Of a stretch of DNA of 64,000 bases, positions 12,785 to 21,478 are shown piece after piece. Under the pieces are notes generated by a model that saw nothing but the letters and a program-made list of their open reading frames with translations, made no database searches and was not told the DNA's origin. The position numbers and the translations under genes are program-made. Numbering within the stretch: the first letter of the stretch is position 1; each line of letters begins with the position of its first letter. This stretch comes from Chelativorans sp. AA-79 (GTDB lineage: Bacteria > Pseudomonadota > Alphaproteobacteria > Rhizobiales > Rhizobiaceae), in the NCBI RefSeq assembly GCF_029457495.1, contig NZ_CP120361.1:124001-188000 (forward strand). The letters are read 5' to 3'.

Positions 12785-13297
12785 CTATTCTGCGGTGCGC
12801 CGCGCCCCCGCTGCTTCGGGATTACGGTGATAGCCGGGGCCGACGGTCAGCGGAGCGTCGGGAACGATCGTATCGCTGATCTGGCTCTTGTAGCTTCGCT
12901 CCGCCTCCCAAAGGAGCTGCTTGCGTTTGCGATCATAGACCCGGATCGCCACGCGATAGGCCTTGCCGGCTTCCACACCGCGGATCGAGGGCGAGCGCAG
13001 GGAGTAGCGGTCCGTCATCGTGCTCACGCGCTCGGATACCGTGTGCGGAGGCCCGCCTGCCGGGTCCTCGAAGCTTGCTTCGATGATAGAACCGCTCGCA
13101 AGCGGGCGCACCACCTGGGCCGTGAAGCCGTAATAGACGTCGGCGATGCGGTAGTTGTACATAAAGCCGCCGCCCATGATCTTCAGGTAAGCCTTGTCGG
13201 ACGGGTCCTCGCGGGAGAACCAGCCCGCCACGAAGAGGACGGCGCAGAGCGCCAGGGCGATGCACAGGACCTTTTTCTCGGACCATCTCCAGCGCAT
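12785..13297 (-). CDS. Membrane-anchored hypothetical protein
   Basis: A 170-residue protein with a short basic N-terminus (MRWRWSEKK) and one membrane segment (about residues 10-27, VLCIALALCAVLFVAGWF), then a soluble domain that should lie in the periplasm. That domain contains repeated beta-like stretches (YRIADVYYGF, YRVAIRVYDRKRKQLLWEAER). I do not recognise the family. The start at 13297 has GGGAAGG directly upstream. It begins 13 bases after the CGNR regulator's stop and is probably co-transcribed with it. Confidence 0.65.
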   Translation of the reverse strand: MRWRWSEKKVLCIALALCAVLFVAGWFSREDPSDKAYLKIMGGGFMYNYRIADVYYGFTAQVVRPLASGSIIEASFEDPAGGPPHTVSERVSTMTDRYSLRSPSIRGVEAGKAYRVAIRVYDRKRKQLLWEAERSYKSQISDTIVPDAPLTVGPGYHRNPEAAGARRTAE

Positions 13298-13310
13298 CCT
13301 TCCCCTCCCG

Positions 13311-13937
13311 TCAAGCGCCGTGCCGCGCGGCGTAGCGGCGCGCCTTGGCCGCGCCGCCGCAATGCTCCATGCTGCACCAGCGGCGCGAGGCGTTCTTCGT
13401 CTCGTCGTAGAACAGCCAGCCGCAGCCATCCGGCCCTGGGCACGCCTTCACCCGTTTCAGGTCCTCCCGGGCGAGAAGATCGGCCGCCGACAGCGCTACC
13501 GCGCAAGCCGGCAAGTGCAGGTCTATCCGCATCGCGTCCCATGTCCATGAGAAGCCCTGGTCCGTTTCGGCGAGAACCTGCCGCCCGTTCGCCTCGTGCA
13601 GCCAATCATTGAGGAGCCGCATCTCGGGTTTCGGCGCGGACGCCTTGTCCATGACGCTGCGGAAGATCCCATAAAGCGCCTCGCGAAGCGCGATCGCTGC
13701 CTCACGCGCCTGCGCCGCCTCGGCGGGAGCCGCCTCGGCCCGTGCCGCGAGCCGGCCCAGCGCCGCGGGCTCGAATAGGCGCATTTGCCTGCTCCAACCG
13801 AGCACCTCTCGGAAACCCGGCAAATAGTCCCTCGTGGCGGGCCTCGTCCGGCTGTTCACCGTGTTGACGAAATTGAGGCACAGCCTGCCACCAAAGAAAA
13901 ACGGCACGGGCCCACCCGCCGCCAGTGATGCGTTCAT
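13311..13937 (-). CDS. CGNR zinc-finger / ABATE domain putative transcriptional regulator
   Basis: A 208-residue protein with an N-terminal ABATE domain (FFFGGRLCLNFVNTV, then an all-helical region) and a C-terminal zinc-finger region: ACPGPDGCGWLFYD and RRWCSMEHCGGAAKARRY, providing four cysteines. Members of this family are predicted stress-related regulators. The start at 13937 is preferred over GTG 13943 because GGAGG is correctly spaced from it. A 9-bp inverted repeat 19 bases upstream of the ATG could be its own operator. The membrane-anchored hypothetical gene follows 13 bases later. Confidence 0.82.
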   Translation of the reverse strand: MNASLAAGGPVPFFFGGRLCLNFVNTVNSRTRPATRDYLPGFREVLGWSRQMRLFEPAALGRLAARAEAAPAEAAQAREAAIALREALYGIFRSVMDKASAPKPEMRLLNDWLHEANGRQVLAETDQGFSWTWDAMRIDLHLPACAVALSAADLLAREDLKRVKACPGPDGCGWLFYDETKNASRRWCSMEHCGGAAKARRYAARHGA

Positions 13938-13955
13938 CGGCACCTCCGCTTTTGC

Positions 13956-13985
13956 GTAACCAGCTAAATTCCTTTTGCTGGTTAC
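13956..13985. repeat. Perfect inverted repeat upstream of the CGNR gene (candidate operator)
   Basis: GTAACCAGC (13956-13964) and GCTGGTTAC (13977-13985) flank a 12-base AT-rich centre. The repeat sits 19-48 bases upstream of the CGNR regulator's ATG, where a dimeric repressor would act. There is no T-run on either strand, so a terminator is less likely. Confidence 0.45.
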
Positions 13986-14049
13986 GTCAAGCGGTGATGT
14001 GGCGTCGCGGACCAGCGGGTACCTTGCGCCCGTTCTCGTCGTGCCGGCG

Positions 14050-14529
14050 TTAGAGTTCGACCTTTACATTCTCGCCCATGGCCGGGCGGGCGCCGGAGAC
14101 GGCGGCCGCGGCCATTTTCACATAGCTGATGACGGTACCGGGACTGACCCAATACTGGGCGTCCTGCGGGACCACCTTGAGCACGCGGATACTCGGATCG
14201 TCCGGACTCTGCCACCAGGCTTTTGCGGGCGTCGACCACAATTCGCGCACCTTTCCGCGGTCGTTCGACACCTCGGCAATGCCGCTCAGGGAAAGATAGG
14301 TCTGTCTGCCGGTATCGGCGAAGGCCAGGACCACGTGCGGATCGCGGTCGAGCTCCTCCTTCTTGTGGCTGTCGGCATCCGTCAGGAAATAGATGACACG
14401 CGTCTCGGCGTCGAAATGGGCCGCCATGGGGCGCGCACGCAGCATGTCACCGTCACGGCTCGCCAGCATGCATATGCCGATCTTGCGGATCAGCTCCCAC
14501 ACGCGTTCTTCCTTGTCCGTTTCCGCCAT
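14050..14529 (-). CDS. Pyridoxamine 5'-phosphate oxidase family protein (general stress type)
   Basis: A 159-residue split-barrel flavin-binding protein of the 'general stress protein 26'-like group: LIRKIGICMLASRDGDMLRARPM, FLTDADSHKKEEL and YLSLSGIAEVSNDR are typical. These proteins bind FMN or FAD, and their substrate is usually unknown. GGAGAG precedes the ATG. A near-consensus EcfG promoter (GGAAC-N16-TGTT) reads toward it from 14585 to 14561, which fits a stress role. Confidence 0.82.
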   Translation of the reverse strand: MAETDKEERVWELIRKIGICMLASRDGDMLRARPMAAHFDAETRVIYFLTDADSHKKEELDRDPHVVLAFADTGRQTYLSLSGIAEVSNDRGKVRELWSTPAKAWWQSPDDPSIRVLKVVPQDAQYWVSPGTVISYVKMAAAAVSGARPAMGENVKVEL

Positions 14530-14558
14530 CGGGCACTCTCCATCGTTGGTTTACCAGT

Positions 14559-14585
14559 GGAACAACCCCGCTCGGCCCTTGTTCC
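14559..14585. promoter_or_regulatory. Symmetric near-consensus EcfG promoter / inverted repeat
   Basis: GGAACAA (14559-14565) faces TTGTTCC (14579-14585) as a perfect 7-bp inverted repeat. Each strand reads GGAAC-N16-TGTT, one base off the EcfG consensus. The minus-strand copy is well placed for the stress-type flavoprotein gene starting at 14529. The plus-strand copy points at the nucleoside operon. Confidence 0.4.
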
Positions 14586-14693
14586 CCTGCGGTGCGGACA
14601 ATCCGCCCGCGCCCGCATCGCGGTCCCGGTTGGCAGCCCAAAAGCCGCATGCTACCTGTTGACCAAACGATAAAATCGCAGGGAAAAGCTGGC

Positions 14694-16226
14694 ATGGGGA
14701 ACGCCGCGATCGAGCTGGTTGGCATCGACAAGAGCTTCGGCACGGTCCACGCCAACCGGAACATCAGCCTGAAGGTTCCGGCCGGCACGATCCACGGCAT
14801 CATCGGCGAGAACGGGGCGGGCAAATCCACCCTGATGTCGATCCTCTACGGCTTCTACCAGGCCGACCGGGGCCAGATCCTCGTGCGCGGCGAGAGGGCG
14901 AAGATCCAGACGCCGAGCGACGCCATTGCGCTCGGCATCGGCATGGTGCACCAGCATTTCATGCTTGTGCATAATTTCACGGTGATCGAGAACATCATCC
15001 TCGGTGCCGAGGGCGAGGCACTGCTCAACACCTCCATCGCCAAGGCGCGCTCGGAGCTGGAGCGGCTGGAGCGCGACTATGGGCTGGAAGTGGACCCCGA
15101 CGCGGTGGTGGACGACCTGCCCGTGGGCCTGCAGCAGCGGGTGGAGATCCTGAAGGCGCTCTACCGCGGCGCCGAGGTGCTCATCCTCGACGAGCCGACG
15201 GGGGTGCTGACGCCGGCCGAGGCCGACCATCTCTTCCGCATCCTCCGCCAGCTCAAGGAGGAGGGCAAGACCGTCGTCCTCATCACACACAAGCTGCGCG
15301 AGATCATGGCCGTTACCGACAATGTCTCCGTCATGCGCCAGGGGGCGTTGGTCGCCACCCGCAAGACCAGCCAGACCACCGTCGAGGAACTCGCCGAATT
15401 GATGGTGGGCCGCCGGGTGCTTCTGCGCGTGGAGAAGGGACCGGCCGCCCCCGGCGAGGTCCTCCTCTCGGTCAAGAACCTCACCGTGAAGGATTCGCGC
15501 GGTGTCACCATGGTGGACAACGTCTCCTTCGACCTGCGCGCCGGCGAGATCGTGGGCATCGCCGGCATTGCCGGCAACGGCCAGTCGGAACTCCTCGAAG
15601 CCATCACCGGGATCCGCAAGGCGGTCTCCGGCACGGTGACGCTCGACGGCAGGCCCGTGGACCTCACGGGTGCGGCCGATCCCGCGGACTTGCGCGCCCG
15701 CGGCCTCGCCCACGTACCGGAGGATCGGCATCACATGGGCCTCGTTCTGCCCTTCGATGAAAGCGAGAACTCCATCCTCGGCTATCACCGGCAGGAAAAG
15801 TACGCCAAGGGTCCCTTTCTCGACATCAATGCGATTCGCAACGACGCTCGGGAGAAGATCGGCAAATTCGACATCCGCCCGCCCGATCCCCTCCTGAAGA
15901 CAGCCAATTTCTCCGGCGGCAACCAGCAGAAGATCGTGCTCGCCCGCGAGATCGAGCAGGATCCCAGGGTGCTCGTCGTCGGTCAGCCCACGCGCGGCGT
16001 GGATGTCGGCGCCATCGAGTTCATCCACAAGCGGCTGATCGAGATGCGCGACCGGGGAAAAGCCGTACTTCTCGTCTCCGTCGAGCTTGACGAGATCCGT
16101 TCTTTGTCGGACCGCATTCTCGTCATGTTCGGAGGCCGCATCGTCGGCGAGCGCGACGGGGAGGCGACCGAGGGCGAACTCGGCCTTCTCATGGCGGGCG
16201 TGGAAGAAGAGGAGGCGGCCGCGTGA
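14694..16226 (+). CDS. Nucleoside ABC transporter, tandem ATPase subunit (NupA/NupO-like)
   Basis: A 510-residue ATPase with two ABC domains. The first has Walker A GENGAGKST and Walker B LILDEPTG; the second has the degenerate P-loop GIAGNGQSELL and signature FSGGNQQK. This double arrangement is shared by sugar importers and by BmpA-type nucleoside importers. The cytidine deaminase, purine nucleoside phosphorylase and thymidine phosphorylase downstream point to nucleosides. The start at 14694 (MGNAAIELVGIDKSFG) is chosen; an in-frame ATG at 14649 is possible. The permease gene overlaps its end by 4 bases. Confidence 0.88.
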   Translation: MGNAAIELVGIDKSFGTVHANRNISLKVPAGTIHGIIGENGAGKSTLMSILYGFYQADRGQILVRGERAKIQTPSDAIALGIGMVHQHFMLVHNFTVIENIILGAEGEALLNTSIAKARSELERLERDYGLEVDPDAVVDDLPVGLQQRVEILKALYRGAEVLILDEPTGVLTPAEADHLFRILRQLKEEGKTVVLITHKLREIMAVTDNVSVMRQGALVATRKTSQTTVEELAELMVGRRVLLRVEKGPAAPGEVLLSVKNLTVKDSRGVTMVDNVSFDLRAGEIVGIAGIAGNGQSELLEAITGIRKAVSGTVTLDGRPVDLTGAADPADLRARGLAHVPEDRHHMGLVLPFDESENSILGYHRQEKYAKGPFLDINAIRNDAREKIGKFDIRPPDPLLKTANFSGGNQQKIVLAREIEQDPRVLVVGQPTRGVDVGAIEFIHKRLIEMRDRGKAVLLVSVELDEIRSLSDRILVMFGGRIVGERDGEATEGELGLLMAGVEEEEAAA

Positions 16227-17362
16227 GCGCGCCATACGCAAAGCTGCCGGCCTGGGCCGATTACGGGCTCATCCCCCTCATCAATCTTACGGTCGCCTTC
16301 ATCGTCGCCGGCCTCGTCGTGCTGCTCATCGGCGAGAATCCCTTCCGCGCCGCCGCGATCCTGATCGACGGGGCGCTGGGGCGCGGGCAGGCCATCGCCT
16401 ACACGCTCTATTACGCCACGAGCTTCATCTTCACCGGGCTCGCGGTCGCCGTCGCCTTCCATTGCAGCCTCTTCAATATTGGCGGCGAGGGGCAGGCCTA
16501 TATCGGTGGGCTTGGCGTGGCGCTCGCCTGCCTCGCCTTCGACGGCATCCTCCCGTGGTGGCTCACCTTTCCTCTGGCGATCGCCGGCGCTGCGGTCTTC
16601 GGTGCGGCCTGGGCCTTCATCCCGGCCTATCTGCAGGCAAAGCGCGGCTCGCACATCGTGATCACCACCATCATGTTTAACTTTATCGCCGCGAGCGTGA
16701 TGGTCTATCTCCTCGTGAACGTCTTGAAACCCGCCGCCAGCCAGGCGCCGCAGACGCGCACCTTCCTGGAGGGCGGACAGCTTCCCAAGCTCAATTTCCT
16801 GCTCGAGGCCATCGGGCTTTCGGTGCGCTCCTCGCCCTTCAACCTCTCCTTCCTGCTGGCGCTCCTCGCCGCCTTCCTCGTCTGGGTGCTCATCTGGCGC
16901 ACGCAGCTCGGTTACGAGATCCGCACGCGCGGTCACAGTCCGAAGGCGGCGCGCTACGCGGGCATCAGCGAGGCGCGCGTGATCGTCATCACCATGCTGA
17001 TCTCCGGCGCGCTGGCCGGCATGATGGCTCTCAACCCGGTCATGGGCGACCAGAACCGGCTGACGATCGACTTTGTCACCGGTGCGGGCTTCGTGGGCAT
17101 CGCCGTGGCCCTGATGGGCCGCTCGCACCCGGCGGGCATCGTGCCCGCGGCCATCCTCTTCGGCATCCTCTACCAGGGCGGCGCGGAACTCGCCTTCGAG
17201 ATGCCCGGCATCTCGCGCGACATGATCGTCATCATCCAGGGCCTCGTCATCCTCTTCGCGGGGGCGCTCGAAAACATGTTCCGGCCGAGCCTTCAGACGC
17301 TGTTCGCCAGCCTCCGTCCAGCCTCGGTCGTGGCCGAGGCGAAGCAGGGGGAGCGGGCCTGA
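16223..17362 (+). CDS. Nucleoside ABC transporter permease 1 (NupP-like)
   Basis: A 379-residue polytopic permease of the BPD_transp_2 type found in nucleoside and sugar importers. It contains the segment ISGALAGMMALNPVMGDQNRL and several hydrophobic helices, including NIGGEGQAYIGGLGVAL, which is typical of BmpA-linked permeases. It starts with GTG overlapping the ATPase stop (GTGA). Together with the next gene it would form the heterodimeric channel. Confidence 0.88.
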   Translation: MSAPYAKLPAWADYGLIPLINLTVAFIVAGLVVLLIGENPFRAAAILIDGALGRGQAIAYTLYYATSFIFTGLAVAVAFHCSLFNIGGEGQAYIGGLGVALACLAFDGILPWWLTFPLAIAGAAVFGAAWAFIPAYLQAKRGSHIVITTIMFNFIAASVMVYLLVNVLKPAASQAPQTRTFLEGGQLPKLNFLLEAIGLSVRSSPFNLSFLLALLAAFLVWVLIWRTQLGYEIRTRGHSPKAARYAGISEARVIVITMLISGALAGMMALNPVMGDQNRLTIDFVTGAGFVGIAVALMGRSHPAGIVPAAILFGILYQGGAELAFEMPGISRDMIVIIQGLVILFAGALENMFRPSLQTLFASLRPASVVAEAKQGERA

Positions 17363-18333
17363 TGGAGATCTTTCACACGCTCGTCTTCCTGCTCGATTCC
17401 ACCGTTCGCGTCTCGGTACCGCTGCTGCTCGCGGCACTTGCCGGCCTCTATTCGGAGCGCTCCGGCGTCTTCGATATCGGGCTTGAAGGCAAGATGCTCG
17501 GGGGCGCCTTCGCCGCCGGAGCGGCGGCGGCCGTCTCCGGCTCCGCCTGGATCGGCCTTGCCGCGGCGGTTCTCATCGCTGTCTTCCTCTCGCTGGTGCA
17601 CGGCTTCGCCTCGGTCACCCATCGCGGCAACCAGATCGTCTCGGGCGTGGCGATCAACTTCATTGCCGCCGGCTCCACCATCATCCTCGGCCAAGCCTGG
17701 TTCAGTCAGGGCGGGCGCACGCCGCTTCTCGCCAGCGAGGCGCGTTTCGGCGCGATTCAGTTGCCGTTTGCGGAAGCCCTGAGCGGTGTGCCTGTCATCG
17801 GCGAGATTTATTCCGACCTCCTCTCCGGCCATTCCCTCATAGCTTATGTCGCGTTCCTGCTCGTGCCCTTCACCTGGTGGGTGCTGTTCCGCACCCGCTT
17901 CGGGCTGCGGCTCAGGGCCGTTGGCGAGAGCCCCGCCGCAGTGGACACGGCCGGCATCTCCGTTGCCTGGCTGCGCTATCGGGCGCTCATATGCACGGGC
18001 ATTCTCACCGGCCTCGCCGGCACCTATCTCGCGCTGTCGCAAAATGCGGGCTTCGTGAAGGACATGACCGCCGGGCGCGGCTTCATCGCGCTTGCCGCCC
18101 TCATCTTCGCCAAATGGCGGCCGGTACCCGTCATGTTCGCCTGTTTGCTCTTCGGCTTTCTCGATGCCTTTTCGATACGCGTCCAGGGCTCGCCATTGCC
18201 GCTCATCGGCCAGGTGCCGGTGCAGTTCATGCAGGCGCTGCCCTATATCCTCACCGTCATCCTGCTCGCCGGCTTCATCGGCAAGGCCGAGCCGCCGCGG
18301 GCGGGCGGTGTCCCCTATGTGAAGGAGCGCTGA
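17362..18333 (+). CDS. Nucleoside ABC transporter permease 2 (NupQ-like)
   Basis: A 323-residue permease and partner of the preceding one. ERSGVFDIGLEGKMLGGAFAAG near residue 32 is the hallmark of this subunit, with VSGVAINFIAAGSTIILGQAWF further on. The start overlaps the previous stop by one base (TGATG), and the next gene (cdd) overlaps its stop in the same way, so translation is coupled. A substrate-binding lipoprotein of the BmpA family would be expected but is not in the window. Confidence 0.88.
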   Translation: MEIFHTLVFLLDSTVRVSVPLLLAALAGLYSERSGVFDIGLEGKMLGGAFAAGAAAAVSGSAWIGLAAAVLIAVFLSLVHGFASVTHRGNQIVSGVAINFIAAGSTIILGQAWFSQGGRTPLLASEARFGAIQLPFAEALSGVPVIGEIYSDLLSGHSLIAYVAFLLVPFTWWVLFRTRFGLRLRAVGESPAAVDTAGISVAWLRYRALICTGILTGLAGTYLALSQNAGFVKDMTAGRGFIALAALIFAKWRPVPVMFACLLFGFLDAFSIRVQGSPLPLIGQVPVQFMQALPYILTVILLAGFIGKAEPPRAGGVPYVKER

Positions 18334-18728
18334 TGAGTACGGACGAGCTTTTCGCCGCCGCCAAGGCCGCGATGGAACGGGCTTATGCGCCCTATTCGCG
18401 CTTTCCCGTCGGTGCCGCGATCCGTACGGACACAGGCGCTGTCTACGCCGGATGCAACATCGAGAACGCCTCCTATCCGGAAGGCTGGTGCGCCGAGACC
18501 ACTGCACTCGGCCACATGGTCATGGCGGGCGGGGGACGCGTCTGCGAGATCGCCGTGGTGGCGGAGAAGATGCCGAGGATCATGCCGTGCGGCGGCTGTC
18601 GGCAGCGCCTTTCGGAATTTACCACCGCAGATGCCAAGCTCCATCTGTGCGACACGGAAGGCGTTGTGGAGACCGTGCCCTTCTCCTCCATCTTCCCGCG
18701 TGCTTTCGATCTGGAGTCCCGCGCATGA
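18333..18728 (+). CDS. cdd: Cytidine deaminase
   Basis: Deaminates cytidine and deoxycytidine to uridine and deoxyuridine. The 131 residues show the substrate loop PYSRFPVGAA and the zinc site: WCAETTAL (Cys ligand and catalytic Glu) plus PCGGCRQ (two Cys ligands), the homotetrameric cdd type. The ATG overlaps the permease stop by one base, and its own stop overlaps the next start by four bases (ATGA). Confidence 0.95.
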   Translation: MSTDELFAAAKAAMERAYAPYSRFPVGAAIRTDTGAVYAGCNIENASYPEGWCAETTALGHMVMAGGGRVCEIAVVAEKMPRIMPCGGCRQRLSEFTTADAKLHLCDTEGVVETVPFSSIFPRAFDLESRA

Positions 18729-19531
18729 AGGACACCGTGGACATTCTCGTCGAGCGGCTCGGCGGACTCGCGCCACGGCTGGCCATCGTTCTCGGCTCCG
18801 GTCTCGGCAAGCTGGCCGACGGACTGGCGAAACCCGTGCGCGTCCCCTATGCGGACCTGCCCGGTTTTCCGCAGAGCGGGGTGACAGGCCATGCGGGCGA
18901 GCTCGTCGCGGGCTATTTCGACGGCATCCCGGTCGTCATGCTTGCCGGCCGCGCGCACTATTACGAGCACGGCAACGCCGCCGCCATGCGTCCCGCTCTG
19001 GAAGTCCTGGCGGGCATAGGGGTCGTCGCGCTCATCCTCACCAACGCCGCGGGCTCGCTCCGGACCGACATGCCGCCGGGCTCGGTGATGCTCATCGAGG
19101 ACCACATCAACTATTCCGGCGCGAACCCGCTGATCGGCGAGCAAAGGGAGGCCCGCTTCGTCGGCATGAGCGAGGCCTATGACCGGGAGCTGCGCCAAAC
19201 ACTGGAGCAGGCGGCAGGCAAAGCCGGCGAGACGCTGCACAAGGGCGTCTATATGTGGTTCTCCGGCCCCAGCTTCGAAACGCCGGCCGAAATCCGCATG
19301 GCACGCATTCTCGGTGCCGACGCCGTCGGCATGTCCACCGTGCCGGAGGTGATCCTCGCCCGTTTCCTGGGCCTGCGAGTCGCCGCCTGTTCGGTAGTTA
19401 CCAACCTCGCCGCCGGCATGGCCACGGGCGAGCTTTCGCATGAGGAGACGAAGGACATGGCACCGGTGGGCGGAGCCAAGCTCGCAAGAGTGCTCACTCA
19501 ATTCGTGCGCGATAGCGCGGCGGAGATCTGA
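18725..19531 (+). CDS. punA: Purine-nucleoside phosphorylase
   Basis: Phosphorolyses purine nucleosides to base plus (deoxy)ribose-1-phosphate. The 268 residues match the trimeric high-molecular-mass-type family: VLGSGLG (phosphate site), GRAHYYEHG, TNAAGSL and FSGPSFETPAEI. The order is conserved and the length normal. The start overlaps the cdd stop by 4 bases. The gene symbol is assigned by family; a xanthosine-active variant cannot be excluded. Confidence 0.93.
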   Translation: MKDTVDILVERLGGLAPRLAIVLGSGLGKLADGLAKPVRVPYADLPGFPQSGVTGHAGELVAGYFDGIPVVMLAGRAHYYEHGNAAAMRPALEVLAGIGVVALILTNAAGSLRTDMPPGSVMLIEDHINYSGANPLIGEQREARFVGMSEAYDRELRQTLEQAAGKAGETLHKGVYMWFSGPSFETPAEIRMARILGADAVGMSTVPEVILARFLGLRVAACSVVTNLAAGMATGELSHEETKDMAPVGGAKLARVLTQFVRDSAAEI

Positions 19532-19534
19532 TCC

Positions 19535-20851
19535 ATGCCGCTGCCGCAGGAAACCATCCGCAGGAAACGCGACGGCAAGGCGCTGTCTGAGGCCGAGATC
19601 GCCGACTTTGCCGAGGGCCTCGCCTCTGGCTCCTGGAGCGAGGGGCAGGTAGCGGCCCTCGCCATGGCCATCATCCTCAACGGCATGGAGCGCGAGGAGA
19701 CCGTCGCGCTCACCCTTGCAATGCGCGATTCGGGTGACGTGCTCGACTGGTCCTCCCTGCCGGGGCCGGTCACCGACAAGCACTCTACAGGCGGCGTGGG
19801 CGACAATGTCTCGCTCATGCTCGCGCCCATCGTGGCCGCCTGCGGCGCCTATGTGCCGATGATCTCGGGGCGTGGGCTCGGGCATACGGGCGGCACGCTC
19901 GACAAGATGGATTCCATCCCCGGCTATCGCAGCCAGCCCACGCAGGCGGATTTCGAAAAGACCGTGCGCGCCGCCGGCTGCGCCATTATCGGCCAGACCG
20001 GGGATCTGGCACCGGCCGACCGCCGCTTCTATGCGATCCGAGACATCACCGGCACCGTGGAATCGATCCCGCTCATTACGGCCTCGATCCTCTCCAAAAA
20101 GCTCGCCGCCGGCCTGCAATCGCTGGTGCTGGACGTAAAATCCGGCAACGGCGCCTTCATGGCGCAGAGGCGCGACGCCGTGGCGCTCGCCGCAAGTCTG
20201 GTGCAGGTGGCGCAGGGCGCAGGCCTTTCGGCAAGCGCCCTCATAACCGACATGAACGAGCCGCTCGCCACGGCGGCCGGCAATGCGGTCGAGGTGCGCA
20301 ACGCCGTCGATTTCCTCACCGGCAAGGCGCGCGACCGGCGGCTCGAAGAGGTCACGCTAGAGCTCGCGGCGGAGATGTTGACGGCCGCCGGAATAGCGGG
20401 CGGCGTGGATGATGCGCGCAAGCGCGCCCGCCAGGCTCTCGAAGACGGCACCGCTGCCGAGCGCTTCGGCAAAATGGTGTCCGCGCTTGGCGGCCCGGCC
20501 GATTTCGTGGAGCGCATGGAGGGATATCTGCCCCGCGCACCGGAGCAAATTGCGGTGAAGGCCGATCGGAACGGATTCGCCGCCGGTATCGACACACGGG
20601 CCCTCGGCATCGCCGTGGTCGAACTCGGCGGGGGCCGGCGCAAGCCCGAAGACGTCATCGACCACGCAGTCGGCCTCACCGCCACACAGCCGATCGGCGC
20701 AGAAATCCGCTGCGGCGATCCGCTTGCGATCGTGCACGCCCGGACGGCGGACGATGCCGAGCGGGCAGCCGAAGCGGTACGCCGGGCCTACCATCTGGCC
20801 GATGGGCGGCCCTCCATGGAGCCGCCGGTCCTGGATAAGTTCTCCGGGTGA
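19535..20851 (+). CDS. deoA: Thymidine phosphorylase
   Basis: Phosphorolyses thymidine and deoxyuridine. The 438 residues carry KHSTGGVGD (substrate and phosphate contacts), SGRGLGHTGGTLDKM and KSGNGAF, which are typical of DeoA. It begins 3 bases after punA and is the last gene of the nucleoside operon. The operon thus covers import, deamination and phosphorolysis of both purine and pyrimidine nucleosides, delivering pentose-1-phosphates and free bases. Confidence 0.95.
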   Translation: MPLPQETIRRKRDGKALSEAEIADFAEGLASGSWSEGQVAALAMAIILNGMEREETVALTLAMRDSGDVLDWSSLPGPVTDKHSTGGVGDNVSLMLAPIVAACGAYVPMISGRGLGHTGGTLDKMDSIPGYRSQPTQADFEKTVRAAGCAIIGQTGDLAPADRRFYAIRDITGTVESIPLITASILSKKLAAGLQSLVLDVKSGNGAFMAQRRDAVALAASLVQVAQGAGLSASALITDMNEPLATAAGNAVEVRNAVDFLTGKARDRRLEEVTLELAAEMLTAAGIAGGVDDARKRARQALEDGTAAERFGKMVSALGGPADFVERMEGYLPRAPEQIAVKADRNGFAAGIDTRALGIAVVELGGGRRKPEDVIDHAVGLTATQPIGAEIRCGDPLAIVHARTADDAERAAEAVRRAYHLADGRPSMEPPVLDKFSG

Positions 20852-20884
20852 TTGCAGGCGGCGGATTTGCGTGAGCCTCACGGG

Positions 20885-20906
20885 TCGGCGGAAGCAAGTC
20901 CGCCGA
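20885..20906. terminator. Possible bidirectional terminator hairpin (no T-run)
   Basis: TCGGCGGA (20885-20892) pairs perfectly with TCCGCCGA (20899-20906) around AGCAAG, in the 59-base gap between the convergent deoA and CAP-domain genes. No T-run follows on either strand, so termination is only a guess from position. Confidence 0.3.
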
Positions 20907-20910
20907 GCAA

Positions 20911-21429
20911 TCAATGATCGCGCGGTCGAACGAAAGTCTGCACGGCGTAGACCTTTCCCGCCGCCTGGGCGATACCGAATCCGAAGGAGTCGAATCGAGC
21001 GTCCAGGATGTTGCGCCTGTGGCCCGGGCTGCGCATCCAGCCTTCCTGGAATTTCCGCACTTGCCCGGCGTTAGCCGCACAGTTGAGGCAGGTCGAGATG
21101 TTTTCTCCGATGATGTCCCACAGGCCGCCCCCGTTGGCCTTGTAGCGATCGGCCACATCCCGCCTTTCCGGCGAACGATGGCCATAGAAGCCACGCCGGG
21201 CCATGTCCTCGGCATGGGCCTGGGCCGCGGCATTCAGCGTTGAATCGAGGCGCAGCTCCGGCGCGCCGTCCACCCGGCGTACCTGGTTGGCCAACGAGAG
21301 CGCTTCCGAACGGAGCGCCTCGGGGTAGGCTACATTATCCAGCGCGTTGTTCTCATTGGGCGCACTCGCACACGCCGCACAGAGAAGCGCAATGCTGACG
21401 AGCGCCGCCGCCCGTATCTTGGCTGTCAT
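20911..21429 (-). CDS. CAP (SCP/PR1) domain lipoprotein
   Basis: A 172-residue protein with a lipoprotein signal ending LLCAAC (Cys at about residue 20), so the mature protein is predicted to be membrane-anchored outside the cytoplasm. The CAP domain shows LRSEALSLANQVRR, AQAHAEDMARRGFYGHRSPE, IGENIS and SPGHRRNILDARFDSFGFG, the usual order of conserved His and Glu residues. The role of bacterial CAP proteins is unsettled. It is convergent with deoA. Confidence 0.85.
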   Translation of the reverse strand: MTAKIRAAALVSIALLCAACASAPNENNALDNVAYPEALRSEALSLANQVRRVDGAPELRLDSTLNAAAQAHAEDMARRGFYGHRSPERRDVADRYKANGGGLWDIIGENISTCLNCAANAGQVRKFQEGWMRSPGHRRNILDARFDSFGFGIAQAAGKVYAVQTFVRPRDH

Positions 21430-21478
21430 GCAGTGAATCCCGTTGCGGGCGGCTTGTTAGCACGGGAATGAGGCTCGT

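Noticed and set aside
14652..16241. A 529-codon minus-strand ORF
   Set aside because: Antisense shadow of the nucleoside transporter ATPase, which has clear Walker motifs.
18473..20119. A 548-codon minus-strand ORF
   Set aside because: Antisense to cdd, punA and deoA; His/Gly/Arg-rich composition without a domain.
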